Origin: Pseudobacter ginsenosidimutans
GTDB taxonomy: Bacteria > Bacteroidota > Bacteroidia > Chitinophagales > Chitinophagaceae
Assembly: GCF_007970185.1 (NCBI RefSeq)
Contig: NZ_CP042431.1
Coordinates: forward strand, 1,426,001 to 1,490,000
Length of the DNA: 64,000 nucleotides
Direction: 5' to 3'
The notes beneath the pieces are model-generated. The model was not told where the DNA came from. It made no database searches and worked only from the letters and a program-made list of their open reading frames with translations. Both the position numbers and the translations under genes were made by a program. The stretch's first letter is position 1, and each line of letters begins with the position of its first letter. Positions 27,287 through 35,929 of this stretch are shown piece by piece.

Positions 27287-28801
27287 ATGCAACAACATAA
27301 AAGGCCACCGGCAGCACTATTATTCATCTTCGGTGGCAGTGGCGATCTCAATCACAGAAAGCTTTCCCCGGCTCTCTTCAATCTTTTTATCGATAACTGG
27401 ATGCCCGAGAAATTCGGCATCGTAGGGATCGGAAGAAGACCCTACACTACCGAAGGTTACCATACACATCTGATGGATGGCATACGCCAGTTCTCCCGCC
27501 GCAAGGAAGAACAGAATGGTAAGTGGAATGATTTCTCTCAGCATGTATCTTACCTCCAGATGAATGCTGAAGTAGAAGAAGAGTACCAGAAGATCGCCGA
27601 GATCGTGAAACAGAAAGAAGCTGAATTTGGAGAACACCCCAATGTGATCTTCTATATGGCCGTGGCCCCGCAACTGGTGCCTGATATCGCTCAGAAACTC
27701 GGCTCCCTCAATATTTGCCATGATACCAAGTGCACCCGCATTGTGGTAGAAAAACCATTTGGTCATGATCTGGAAAGTGCAAAGGAGCTCAACAATCTGC
27801 TCTCTTCACTCTTCAACGAAGAACAGATCTACCGCATAGACCATTATCTCGGAAAAGAAACAGTTCAGAATATCCTCGCCCTGCGTTTCGCCAATGCGCT
27901 CTTCGAACCCATCTGGAACCGCAATTATATCGACCATATCCAGATCACTGCGGCTGAAACCGTAGGCGCTGAAGGTCGTGGCGATTATTACGAACGCTCC
28001 GGGGCGCTCCGCGACATGGTGCAGAACCATATCCTGCAGCTCATGTGTATGATCGCGATGGAAGCACCCGTGTCTTTCGAGGCCAATGAGATCCGTAACA
28101 AAAAAGTGGATGTTCTCAACGCCATCAGGAGATATTCTAACGATGAAGTACATGCGCATGCAGTACGCGGCCAGTACTCCGGCGGCTGGATGAAAGGACA
28201 ACAGGTTCCCGGCTATCGTCAGGAAAAAAGTGTTAGTCCTGATTCGCCCATCGACACTTTTGCCGCTGTTAAATTCTATATCGATAACTGGAGATGGCAG
28301 GATGTGCCCTTCTACGTGCGTACAGGAAAACGCATGCACGAAAAATCCACCATCATCAACATACAATTCAAGCCCGCGCCATCTTATGCCTTCCCTTCCG
28401 AAGCAGCAGATACCTGGCGCCCCAACAGGCTTACCATCAGCATTCAGCCCGAAATGGATATCCGTCTGCGCTTCCAGGCAAAACGCCCCGGACAGAGCAT
28501 GACCCTCAATCCCGTGGATATGATCTTCAATTACAAAGACGCTTATGATGGCGACGAACCGGAAGCATACGAAACGCTGCTGCTGGATGTAATGGAAGGA
28601 AACCAAACCCTTTTCATGCGCTCAGACCAGGTGGAAGCTGCCTGGAAGATCATCATGCCCATCCTCGAAACATGGGAAAGCAGATCACCCGTTGATTTCC
28701 CCAACTATGCACCAGACAGCTGGGGACCTGAAGACGCAGAAGCGCTCATCGCACGCGATGGCAAGAACTGGGTAACACTTCCTCAACCACACAAGGATTA
28801 A
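27287..28801 (+). CDS. zwf: Glucose-6-phosphate 1-dehydrogenase
   Basis: 504 residues. Catalyses the first oxidative pentose phosphate step, making 6-phosphogluconolactone and NADPH. Seen: the dinucleotide fold LFIFGGSGDLNHRKLSPALF (GGSGDL instead of the commoner GASGDL), RIVVEKPFGHDLESA and the active-site RIDHYLGKETVQN. The middle gene of the operon: two bases separate its stop from the pgl ATG. Confidence 0.97.
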   Translation: MQQHKRPPAALLFIFGGSGDLNHRKLSPALFNLFIDNWMPEKFGIVGIGRRPYTTEGYHTHLMDGIRQFSRRKEEQNGKWNDFSQHVSYLQMNAEVEEEYQKIAEIVKQKEAEFGEHPNVIFYMAVAPQLVPDIAQKLGSLNICHDTKCTRIVVEKPFGHDLESAKELNNLLSSLFNEEQIYRIDHYLGKETVQNILALRFANALFEPIWNRNYIDHIQITAAETVGAEGRGDYYERSGALRDMVQNHILQLMCMIAMEAPVSFEANEIRNKKVDVLNAIRRYSNDEVHAHAVRGQYSGGWMKGQQVPGYRQEKSVSPDSPIDTFAAVKFYIDNWRWQDVPFYVRTGKRMHEKSTIINIQFKPAPSYAFPSEAADTWRPNRLTISIQPEMDIRLRFQAKRPGQSMTLNPVDMIFNYKDAYDGDEPEAYETLLLDVMEGNQTLFMRSDQVEAAWKIIMPILETWESRSPVDFPNYAPDSWGPEDAEALIARDGKNWVTLPQPHKD

Positions 28802-28803
28802 GC

Positions 28804-29547
28804 ATGCTGCACATTTATAAAGATGCGAATGAAGTGAGTCATCAACTCGCTGAATGGATCACGAGCCTCATCGAAAGAACCCTGCAGAACCAGGATGGTT
28901 TTACCTGGGTGCTCACCGGCGGCAACTCGCCCAAGCAATTGTACGAACTGCTGTCAACAAGCCCTTACCGTGAACGCATCCAATGGGAGAAGCTGCATTT
29001 TTTCTGGGGCGATGAAAGAGCAGTGCCGTTTGAAGACAGTCGCAATAACGCACGTATGACCTTCGAAGCGCTGCTGAATAAAGTGCCTGTGAAAAAAGAA
29101 CAGGTTCATATCATGCAAACGGATCTCGCGGCAGATGCAGCAGCCTTTGCCTATGAAAAGATCCTGCATACATATTTTCCCTCAGGGAATCAAACCTTCG
29201 ATCTCGTATTGAATGGAATGGGAGATGATGCGCATACGCTCAGCCTTTTCCCCGGATCACCTGCTATCAAAGAACAGGAAGCATGGGTAACATCTTTCTG
29301 GCTTGAGGCGCAGGATATGTATCGTATCACGCTTACAGCACCGGTAGTGAACCTCGCGAAGAGCGTAGTGTTCCTGACTTTTGGGGCAAACAAAGCAAAC
29401 GCATTGCAGCATGTGCTGGAAGGACCGGAGAATATTGAGTTGTATCCTTCCCAATTGATACAACCACAGTCAGGCGAACTGCATTGGTTTGTGGATGAAG
29501 CGGCGGCAGGTGGATTGAAAGACAAAACTTCCGGGAATCAATCATAA
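28804..29547 (+). CDS. pgl: 6-phosphogluconolactonase (DevB type)
   Basis: 247 residues. Hydrolyses 6-phosphogluconolactone. Seen: WVLTGGNSPKQLYELL, the phosphate-binding FFWGDERAVPFEDSRNNARM and LNGMGDDAHTLSLFPGS, all diagnostic of the DevB/SOL family. The last gene of the operon, so the three enzymes of the oxidative branch are made together. A strong terminator follows. Confidence 0.95.
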   Translation: MLHIYKDANEVSHQLAEWITSLIERTLQNQDGFTWVLTGGNSPKQLYELLSTSPYRERIQWEKLHFFWGDERAVPFEDSRNNARMTFEALLNKVPVKKEQVHIMQTDLAADAAAFAYEKILHTYFPSGNQTFDLVLNGMGDDAHTLSLFPGSPAIKEQEAWVTSFWLEAQDMYRITLTAPVVNLAKSVVFLTFGANKANALQHVLEGPENIELYPSQLIQPQSGELHWFVDEAAAGGLKDKTSGNQS

Positions 29548-29574
29548 TATCAGGGTCGACACATAACTTTATAG

Positions 29575-29606
29575 AGCGTCTGTGCAACGTTGTACAGACG
29601 CTTTTT
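29575..29606 (+). terminator. Intrinsic terminator after pgl
   Basis: AGCGTCTGT pairs with ACAGACGCT, the inner CAAC/GTTG extends the palindrome, and TTTTT follows. It lies 27 bases after the pgl stop. Confidence 0.88.
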
Positions 29607-29726
29607 CTTTAGTGTAGATGCTATAAAAGAAACTTAATCTAAGCTTGAACTTATATTCATAAATTGTATCTACTTAAAAGAGAGAAGTGGTTGCTATTAA
29701 TTCCAATAGAAAATTCTGTTATCGGA

Positions 29727-29762
29727 TTTGCCATTTGCAAAACCTTGTAAATATTGTACAAG
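29727..29762 (+). repeat. Two adjacent short inverted repeats upstream of an orphan gene
   Basis: TTTGC at 29727-29731 with GCAAA at 29737-29741, and CTTGTA at 29744-29749 with TACAAG at 29757-29762. They sit 65-100 bases before the start at 29827 in AT-rich DNA and could be protein-binding sites; this is a guess from symmetry only. Confidence 0.3.
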
Positions 29763-29826
29763 CAGGACTTTGCACGAGGGGTCAGCCAATAAAGCCTTTT
29801 GAGCCTTTGCATCTCAATTATGAAAA

Positions 29827-30099
29827 ATGGCCAGAAGTGAACATTTTGTTGAAACAGAATTAGATTCAGAAGATACTATCAGGCTTAAAAATCTGATACA
29901 CCTTATTGATGGCTTCAGTTCAGAACTTTCCCTGGAGATTCTGGCAACTACTGATTATATATTAAAAGATAATCCTTCACTCTCGTTGGAAGGAGTAATG
30001 AACAAAATTTGGAATGAACGTAAGAAAGAGTTGTTTAAAGAAGAACATGTATCAATTGCATATAAACAACTGTTGGATTATAGTGACAAACTAGCTTAA
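29827..30099 (+). CDS. Hypothetical small protein in AT-rich pocket
   Basis: 90 residues, acidic and almost all helical: a first part (DSEDTIRLKNLIHLIDGFSSELSLEILATTDYIL) and a second ending WNERKKELFKEEHVSIAYKQLLDYSDKLA. No signal peptide and no family I recognise. Base composition of the gene and the 280 bases before it is visibly more AT-rich than that of its neighbours, which hints at recent gain. The ATG at 29827 was used because an ATG seven bases earlier runs into a stop. The stop TAA interlocks with that of the convergent amidase in a shared TTAA. Confidence 0.6.
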   Translation: MARSEHFVETELDSEDTIRLKNLIHLIDGFSSELSLEILATTDYILKDNPSLSLEGVMNKIWNERKKELFKEEHVSIAYKQLLDYSDKLA

Positions 30100-31271
30100 T
30101 CCATTGCCCTCAACCAATCCACAATTCCCCTCATAATCTTATTCGCCACATCTTCATCAAACCCTTTCTTCAGCATCCTCTTCTCTTCATCCTCATTGCT
30201 CAGGAAACCAACTTCCACCAAACAGTTCGGATATTCTGTTGGACCGCTCAATGCAAAATTGAAACCTCCAATATTTCCATAATTGTTGAAATTCAGCTCC
30301 AGCATACGTTTGAGGATCGCCTGTGTCAATGGTTGAAAACCGATATAACGGTAATAGGTACTCGTACCGCTCACAGCAGGATTGCCGGATGAATTGAAGT
30401 GGATGCTGATCAGCAGATCAGGTTCCGCTTTTCGCAACAATGCCGCACGCTCAGGTTGCGTTACATCAGCATCAGTAGTTCTGGTCATGACAACCGTTGC
30501 GCCTTTTTGATTCAACAATTTTTCAAGCGCCTTTGCATATTGAAGCGTGAGGTTCTTTTCAAGTACTTTAGAATTCTTCCCGGATGCGCCAAGATTGCTG
30601 CCTCCATGTCCTGCATCGATGGCAATCACCATATCGCGCAGACGCAGACTTTCGGGAGGACGCTTCACCTTGATCTGCAGCCTGCTTCCCAGACTATCGT
30701 ACGCAATGGAGTATCCCCAGTGAACAGGCTTACCCAACTCGATGAACACACGCATTACATCATCCTCCGGCTGCTCATACCAAACGCTGCTGATAAAAGA
30801 AGAGGTACCGCGTTGTGTGATCCAGTTGGTATTGGAGGTAACGCCATAGAGGTCCACCACGATCCGGGAAGGACTTATTTGTTGCACACTTTTATAAGGC
30901 AGCCTGTTAGGTAATGAGATCGACACCAGATCATACTTCCCTTCTCCGCTTACCATCCAGCTGCCGCTGAGGTTCTCGTTGCCGAGACGCAAACCTGAGT
31001 CAGCCGCCACATTGGCCTTGGATACATAAGCGATATGATATTTCGATAACTGTACTTTGTAATCCGTGCCTGTTGAGTCTACCACCTTCAGCACTACATT
31101 GGTATCGAGATAAGTCATTTTTGCTCCGCCCAGGCGGTCGTCCCCGGTGCCGTATTCCAGGTATGGCAATGGTCCGATGGTTTTCACCAGGAAGGGCTTT
31201 ACAGTGGAATCCTGCGCTTTACCCATTGCTCCGGCAGCAAGAATGAATAATACAATTAGCATATTTTTCAT
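30096..31271 (-). CDS. N-acetylmuramoyl-L-alanine amidase (Amidase_3, AmiC-like)
   Basis: 391 residues with a signal peptide (MLIVLFILAAGAMGKAQ). Residues about 20-200 form an N-terminal beta-rich region that resembles an AMIN-type targeting domain; about 215-391 form the zinc amidase. The zinc ligands and catalytic Glu are visible: IDAGHGG, VLEKNLTLQYA, ISIHFNSS and CLVEVGFLSN. It cuts the bond between MurNAc and the peptide stem in the periplasm, usually for daughter cell separation. Divergent from the M48 protease gene by 70 bases. Confidence 0.93.
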   Translation of the reverse strand: MKNMLIVLFILAAGAMGKAQDSTVKPFLVKTIGPLPYLEYGTGDDRLGGAKMTYLDTNVVLKVVDSTGTDYKVQLSKYHIAYVSKANVAADSGLRLGNENLSGSWMVSGEGKYDLVSISLPNRLPYKSVQQISPSRIVVDLYGVTSNTNWITQRGTSSFISSVWYEQPEDDVMRVFIELGKPVHWGYSIAYDSLGSRLQIKVKRPPESLRLRDMVIAIDAGHGGSNLGASGKNSKVLEKNLTLQYAKALEKLLNQKGATVVMTRTTDADVTQPERAALLRKAEPDLLISIHFNSSGNPAVSGTSTYYRYIGFQPLTQAILKRMLELNFNNYGNIGGFNFALSGPTEYPNCLVEVGFLSNEDEEKRMLKKGFDEDVANKIMRGIVDWLRAMD

Positions 31272-31341
31272 ATAGGAAAGATACAGTATTGCAAAAGGAT
31301 TTTATTATTTTTACCGCAACCCTAAACCTCTATCTAACCGA

Positions 31342-32778
31342 ATGAGACTGTTTTTTCTGTTGGTAATCGTATGTTCCAGCCCCCCATGCTTTTCCCAATC
31401 CATCACTTACAAACCACTTAATGACGATGCCGCCCAGATCAAATCCTGGGACGCGAATATGGCCACGCAACACAAGCAATTGCTGGATACACTCCGCAAT
31501 TACTACAAGGCCGATTTCAAAAAGATCTATGAGAACAGATATACAGATCTCAAAGAGCTCACAGCTAAAAATCGCATTCTCACAGATTCTGTTGCCAACA
31601 ATTACCTGCAACAACTGGTAAAAACCATTTTCATCAACAACCCCGTAATCTCCCAGCAAGGTTACAGGATCAGGTTCACAAGGGACTATTGGCCCAATGC
31701 CGCCAGTATGGGTGAAGGCACCATCATATTCAATATCGGGCTCTTTACCAAACTGCAAAATGAAAGCCAGGTTGCGTTCGTGCTTTGTCACGAAATTGCC
31801 CACTATCACCTTCGCCATAGTCAGAACAGCATCGAACGTTATGTGAATACTATCAACTCTAAAGAATACCAGGAAGAGCTCAGGCGCATCGTGAAGTCGG
31901 AGTACCAGCGTGGCAAGCAGCTCGAAAGCCTTGCAAAGTCTGTCACCTTCAATAACCGCCGTCACACCCGCGAACATGAATCTTCTGCAGACAGCATGGC
32001 ATTGGAGCTGTTCCGGAATACACCCTTCAAAACAGAAGAAGCGCTCAGTTGTCTGGCACTGTTGGACAGTATCGACAGAGACAAATACAATATAGCTCCG
32101 GCGCTCGATAAGATCTTCAACTTCCCGCAATATCCCTTCCAGAAAAAATGGATACAGGAAGAACAATCACTGTTCAGCGCAATGGCCGCTTCATCTAAAG
32201 AAGAAAAGAGTAAAGACAGGGACTCGCTCAAAACGCACCCCGACTGTGCTGTTCGGGTAAAGCAACTGTCAGAAAAAGTGAAACAGTACAGCACGGGAAA
32301 TAAACAAATCGCTCCGGTTGATGCGGTTTCCTTCAAACAGCTGCAGGAGCTTTTCGATTATGAGATCATTGCGCACTGCTTCAATAACGATTATGTTTCA
32401 AGAAGTTTTTATTACACGCTTCAACTGTTGCACTCCCGTCCAAATGATCCCTGGCTGATCGCCAACACCGGGCGTTGCCTGAACCGGATGTTCCAGGCAC
32501 AGAAGAATCATGAACTGAATAAGATCGTGGACCTGCCTTCACCCTGGCAGGAGGAGAAATACAATGCCGTACTCCAGTTCATTCAAAGAGTAAGGCTGAT
32601 GGACTTTGCCGCCATCAGTTATTATTTCCTGCAGCCTCATGAAAAGATGGAAAACCCGTCTGAAGACATGCTGGTGGCGCTGATCAACAGCAAGATCAAT
32701 TTCAACAAACCAGAAGAACAATCCTCTCTCATAGCCCTGTACAATAAACTTTATCCAAACGGAAAAACAAAATTTTGA
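31342..32778 (+). CDS. Secreted M48 family metallopeptidase
   Basis: 478 residues with a signal peptide (MRLFFLLVIVCSSPPCFSQ). The zinc motif HEIAHYHLRH lies near residue 150, and the third ligand is the Glu in REHESSADSMALEL, as in M48 peptidases. Unlike HtpX or Ste24 it lacks membrane helices, so it is a soluble periplasmic form related to BepA-type proteases. The C-terminal 200 residues are helical. It leads into two DUF6770 genes; the first DUF6770 ATG lies 20 bases after its stop. Confidence 0.85.
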   Translation: MRLFFLLVIVCSSPPCFSQSITYKPLNDDAAQIKSWDANMATQHKQLLDTLRNYYKADFKKIYENRYTDLKELTAKNRILTDSVANNYLQQLVKTIFINNPVISQQGYRIRFTRDYWPNAASMGEGTIIFNIGLFTKLQNESQVAFVLCHEIAHYHLRHSQNSIERYVNTINSKEYQEELRRIVKSEYQRGKQLESLAKSVTFNNRRHTREHESSADSMALELFRNTPFKTEEALSCLALLDSIDRDKYNIAPALDKIFNFPQYPFQKKWIQEEQSLFSAMAASSKEEKSKDRDSLKTHPDCAVRVKQLSEKVKQYSTGNKQIAPVDAVSFKQLQELFDYEIIAHCFNNDYVSRSFYYTLQLLHSRPNDPWLIANTGRCLNRMFQAQKNHELNKIVDLPSPWQEEKYNAVLQFIQRVRLMDFAAISYYFLQPHEKMENPSEDMLVALINSKINFNKPEEQSSLIALYNKLYPNGKTKF

Positions 32779-32798
32779 TAATAACCCTCAATCAAATC

Positions 32799-34349
32799 AT
32801 GAAAAAGATTACCGGAATGCTTGCCCTGGCCCTTACTATCGGTCAGGCCACTACTGCTCAGAAACTGAGTATCGAAAATGTAAGGACAGTATCCCTCAGA
32901 AGTACAGGAGCTATCAAAGCCCATGAAGAGGTAAAAGGCTACTTCACTTTATACCAGGGAGATAAGATCGATAAGAACACCAATGAATACGCACTCCAGA
33001 TCATGGACGAAAACCTCAATAAGGTAAAGGAGGTAAAGTTCACGGATTCCAGAAAAGTGCAATTGCTGGAATCCGCTCATAATGGAACGGATCTCATCTT
33101 CAAATTCTTCGATGAAGAGCAGAAACTGATCGACTTCCGCGTATACGGATTTGATGGAAAAAAGAAATTCAACTACCAGCGCGAAGTGGACAAAAAGACA
33201 AAACGATACATGGAACAGCTGGATGCCTACTTGAAAAATGGCGCAGAAAATAAATCCATTTTTTCTGTAGGCGACAATGGGTACATCTCGGTTATCCCTG
33301 TTCGTGATGAGGGAGACTTCACCTATGAAGTGTCTTACTATGGCAGCGGTAAGAAAAGCAGCTGGACATTCAATCCTGATGGCGAAGATTCCAAAACAGC
33401 ACAAGCACAATACCTTGGCAGTACAGACAGCGTGGCCGTATTTTCAGTGATGAAAAAAAGCAACAGGCTCACAAAAAAATCCTCTTCCTTCCTGATGGGA
33501 TTATACCTGCATAATGGAAAAATTGCTTTTGATTTCGAGACGGATAAGGACAAATTCAATTTCCTGCCAATGAATATCTCCCCGATCGTTGGCACCACCA
33601 ATTTCCTGGTGATGGGGCAATATTGCGATAAAGAAGACAATATCTCCAAAGGAAAAAGTTTGGGCCTCGGTATGTGGCTGGTAAACTCCCAGGGAAAGAT
33701 CCTCAATGCCAAATACAATTCCTGGGAATCAGAGATCGGCAAGCACCTCAGCGTAAATGCAAAAGGTCGCGTGGAAGATATTGGCTATATCTACTTCCAT
33801 AAGATCCTGCAAACTGAAGACGGTAACTTCTTTGCCGTTGGAGAAGGTTATAAGCGCCAGGCCGATGCAGTAGGAATTGCTGCCAATGTTCTGGTTGGCG
33901 GAGGTGCTGCGTCTACAACCAAGATCAAAGTAACGGACATGATGATGCTTAGCTTCGATCAGCAGTTCAATATCAAAGCCGCCACTATCTACGATAAAAC
34001 TCCCACCAATGTGGCCCTTCTGCCAGGAATGGATTTTGCCAACCTGCCTACTGTTGCCATGTGGGTGAAATATTTCTTCAACGGTTTCGACTACGCATTC
34101 ACGCAAACTGACAAAACACACTCCACTTTCACAGTTGGATATATCGATTTTGTAAAAGAAAAAGATTACAAAGGCGGCACCTTCAATGCCATCACCTACT
34201 ATAATGGCCAGTTTACGAAAGACAAGGTCAACCTTGTAAAGAATGGCAGCAAATTAAGTGTGTATGAAGGCAAGCTCGGCGCCATCATGATCGCTGAATA
34301 TTTCAAAAAAGAGAAGAAGCTGGAACTGAGACTGGAAAAAATCAACTAA
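32799..34349 (+). CDS. DUF6770 family secreted protein, copy 1
   Basis: 516 residues with a signal peptide (ITGMLALALTIGQATTAQ). The mature N-terminus KLSIENVRTVSLRSTGAIKAHEEVKGYFTLYQ is the DUF6770 hallmark, followed by beta-rich propeller-like repeats (EYALQIMDENLNKVKEVKF). The frame opens at a TTG at 32775, but the ATG at 32799 starts the signal peptide. It has a full-length tandem paralogue directly downstream. Function unknown. Confidence 0.8.
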   Translation: MKKITGMLALALTIGQATTAQKLSIENVRTVSLRSTGAIKAHEEVKGYFTLYQGDKIDKNTNEYALQIMDENLNKVKEVKFTDSRKVQLLESAHNGTDLIFKFFDEEQKLIDFRVYGFDGKKKFNYQREVDKKTKRYMEQLDAYLKNGAENKSIFSVGDNGYISVIPVRDEGDFTYEVSYYGSGKKSSWTFNPDGEDSKTAQAQYLGSTDSVAVFSVMKKSNRLTKKSSSFLMGLYLHNGKIAFDFETDKDKFNFLPMNISPIVGTTNFLVMGQYCDKEDNISKGKSLGLGMWLVNSQGKILNAKYNSWESEIGKHLSVNAKGRVEDIGYIYFHKILQTEDGNFFAVGEGYKRQADAVGIAANVLVGGGAASTTKIKVTDMMMLSFDQQFNIKAATIYDKTPTNVALLPGMDFANLPTVAMWVKYFFNGFDYAFTQTDKTHSTFTVGYIDFVKEKDYKGGTFNAITYYNGQFTKDKVNLVKNGSKLSVYEGKLGAIMIAEYFKKEKKLELRLEKIN

Positions 34350-34363
34350 TCCTGACGCAGCAC

Positions 34364-35854
34364 ATGAAATTCTCATTCATTGCAATCACCACTTTTCTCT
34401 TGTTGACCTATTCCGGTCTGGCCCAGAACAAACTGAGCATAGAGAATGTACGCACCGTTTTCCTGCGCAGCACCGGCCCCATCACCAGCAACTATGAAGT
34501 GAAGGGTTATTTTACTTTTTTCCAGTCTGATAAAGTGGACAAAAAGAATAATGAGTACACCCTCCAGCTCATGGATGAAAACCTCAATAAGGTGAAGGAT
34601 GTTCAATTCGTTGATTCTAAGAATATCATCCTGCAGGAATCTGCCTCTGATAACAAAAGCATCCTTTTCAAATTCTACAATGCAGATCAGAAGTCTTACG
34701 ACTGCAGGGTTTACGGTGTAGATGGAAAACAGAAATTCAGTTACCAGCGTGAAGTGGACAAAAAAACACTTGCTTACCTCAAAGCAATGAAAGTCCCGCC
34801 CGGTTCGGAAAGCAACAATCTTTTTGCCGTAGACAACAAAGGCTTTATCGCCGTTTACCAGCAAATGGTGGATGATATCCCTACTTTCGAGATCAACTTT
34901 TACAGCAGCACAGACAAGAGACAATGGTCTTATGTTCCTTCCGTTGTAAAGCCCGCCGGTGGCAGCTTCCTGGGTTGCAGCGAGAACGTGGCGCTGTTCA
35001 ATGTGATCAAATCTGCCGGCACACCCCTGGCTCCCAAAATAGAAACATGGATACTCGGCATCTATCTTCAATCAGGCGAACGCGCCTTCGAGATCAGAAC
35101 AGATGCACAGCAGTACAATATGACGCCAATGAGTGTGATCACTTTCAAAGGCACAGACAACTTTCTGTTGATGGGCGCCTATTTTGACAAGAATGAAAAG
35201 AATCTCAGCGGCAGAAGCCTGGGCGTAGGTCTCTGGCTGATGAACAGTTCCGGCAGGGTACTTAATTCCAAATACAATTCCTGGGAATCAGAGATCAGCA
35301 AAGTGCTCAACGTAAATGAAAAAGGAAGAGTGGAAGATTTCGGTTACGTTTTCTTCCATGATCTTATCGAAACATCCAATGGTCACTTCTTTGCTGTTTG
35401 CGAAGGCTACCGGAAGTCAGGCGCTAAGATGCTTGTAACGGATATGCTGCTGCTTCATTTCGATGAAAAGTTCAATATCAGGGAAGCGAAGATCTACGAG
35501 AAGAACAGTAATTCCCTCGATCTCCCCGCTGCTGTTGAGATGATGAACCTCGCCGCCGCAGGGAACTATATCAAATATGGCGCATACGGATTCGATTATG
35601 CTTTCACACAGATCGACAAAACACGGAGCTCTTTTTCTGTAGGTTATACGGACTACGTGAAAGACAAGGATTACAAAGGTCTTACCTTCAATGCCATTTC
35701 TTACAACAGCGGAATGCTCTCCACAGATAAGATCAACCTGAAGACTGAAGCCGGCGGCATGCGCATCTTTGCCGGAAAGCCAGGTTCAGTAATGATCCTG
35801 GAGTATTTCAAAAAGGAAAAGAAGCTGGACATGCGCCTGGAGAAGATCAACTAA
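34364..35854 (+). CDS. DUF6770 family secreted protein, copy 2
   Basis: 496 residues with a signal peptide (FIAITTFLLLTYSGLAQ). Paralogue of the preceding gene throughout: KLSIENVRTVFLRSTGPITSNYEVKGYFTFFQ at the start, NSKYNSWESEISK near residue 305, FDYAFTQIDKT, and FKKEKKLDMRLEKIN at the C-terminus against FKKEKKLELRLEKIN in copy 1. A 14-base gap separates the two. A bidirectional terminator follows. Function unknown. Confidence 0.8.
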   Translation: MKFSFIAITTFLLLTYSGLAQNKLSIENVRTVFLRSTGPITSNYEVKGYFTFFQSDKVDKKNNEYTLQLMDENLNKVKDVQFVDSKNIILQESASDNKSILFKFYNADQKSYDCRVYGVDGKQKFSYQREVDKKTLAYLKAMKVPPGSESNNLFAVDNKGFIAVYQQMVDDIPTFEINFYSSTDKRQWSYVPSVVKPAGGSFLGCSENVALFNVIKSAGTPLAPKIETWILGIYLQSGERAFEIRTDAQQYNMTPMSVITFKGTDNFLLMGAYFDKNEKNLSGRSLGVGLWLMNSSGRVLNSKYNSWESEISKVLNVNEKGRVEDFGYVFFHDLIETSNGHFFAVCEGYRKSGAKMLVTDMLLLHFDEKFNIREAKIYEKNSNSLDLPAAVEMMNLAAAGNYIKYGAYGFDYAFTQIDKTRSSFSVGYTDYVKDKDYKGLTFNAISYNSGMLSTDKINLKTEAGGMRIFAGKPGSVMILEYFKKEKKLDMRLEKIN

Positions 35855-35872
35855 AATTCATGAAGATAAAAG

Positions 35873-35914
35873 AAAGAGCCCTTCAAGCTAACCACGCTGA
35901 AGGGCTCTTTCTTT
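35873..35914. terminator. Bidirectional terminator between DUF6770 copy 2 and acyl-CoA dehydrogenase
   Basis: AAAGAGCCCTTCAAGC pairs with GCTGAAGGGCTCTTT with a single bulged A and a seven-base loop, with A-rich sequence on the left and a T-rich tract on the right, so it can serve both convergent genes. Confidence 0.9.
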
Positions 35915-35929
35915 CTGTCTGTATGGTAA

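Noticed and set aside
27806-28606. 266-codon minus-strand frame opposite zwf
   Set aside because: Shadow of a highly conserved dehydrogenase.
31330-32166. 278-codon minus-strand frame opposite the M48 protease
   Set aside because: Shadow; the plus strand carries HEIAH and a signal peptide.
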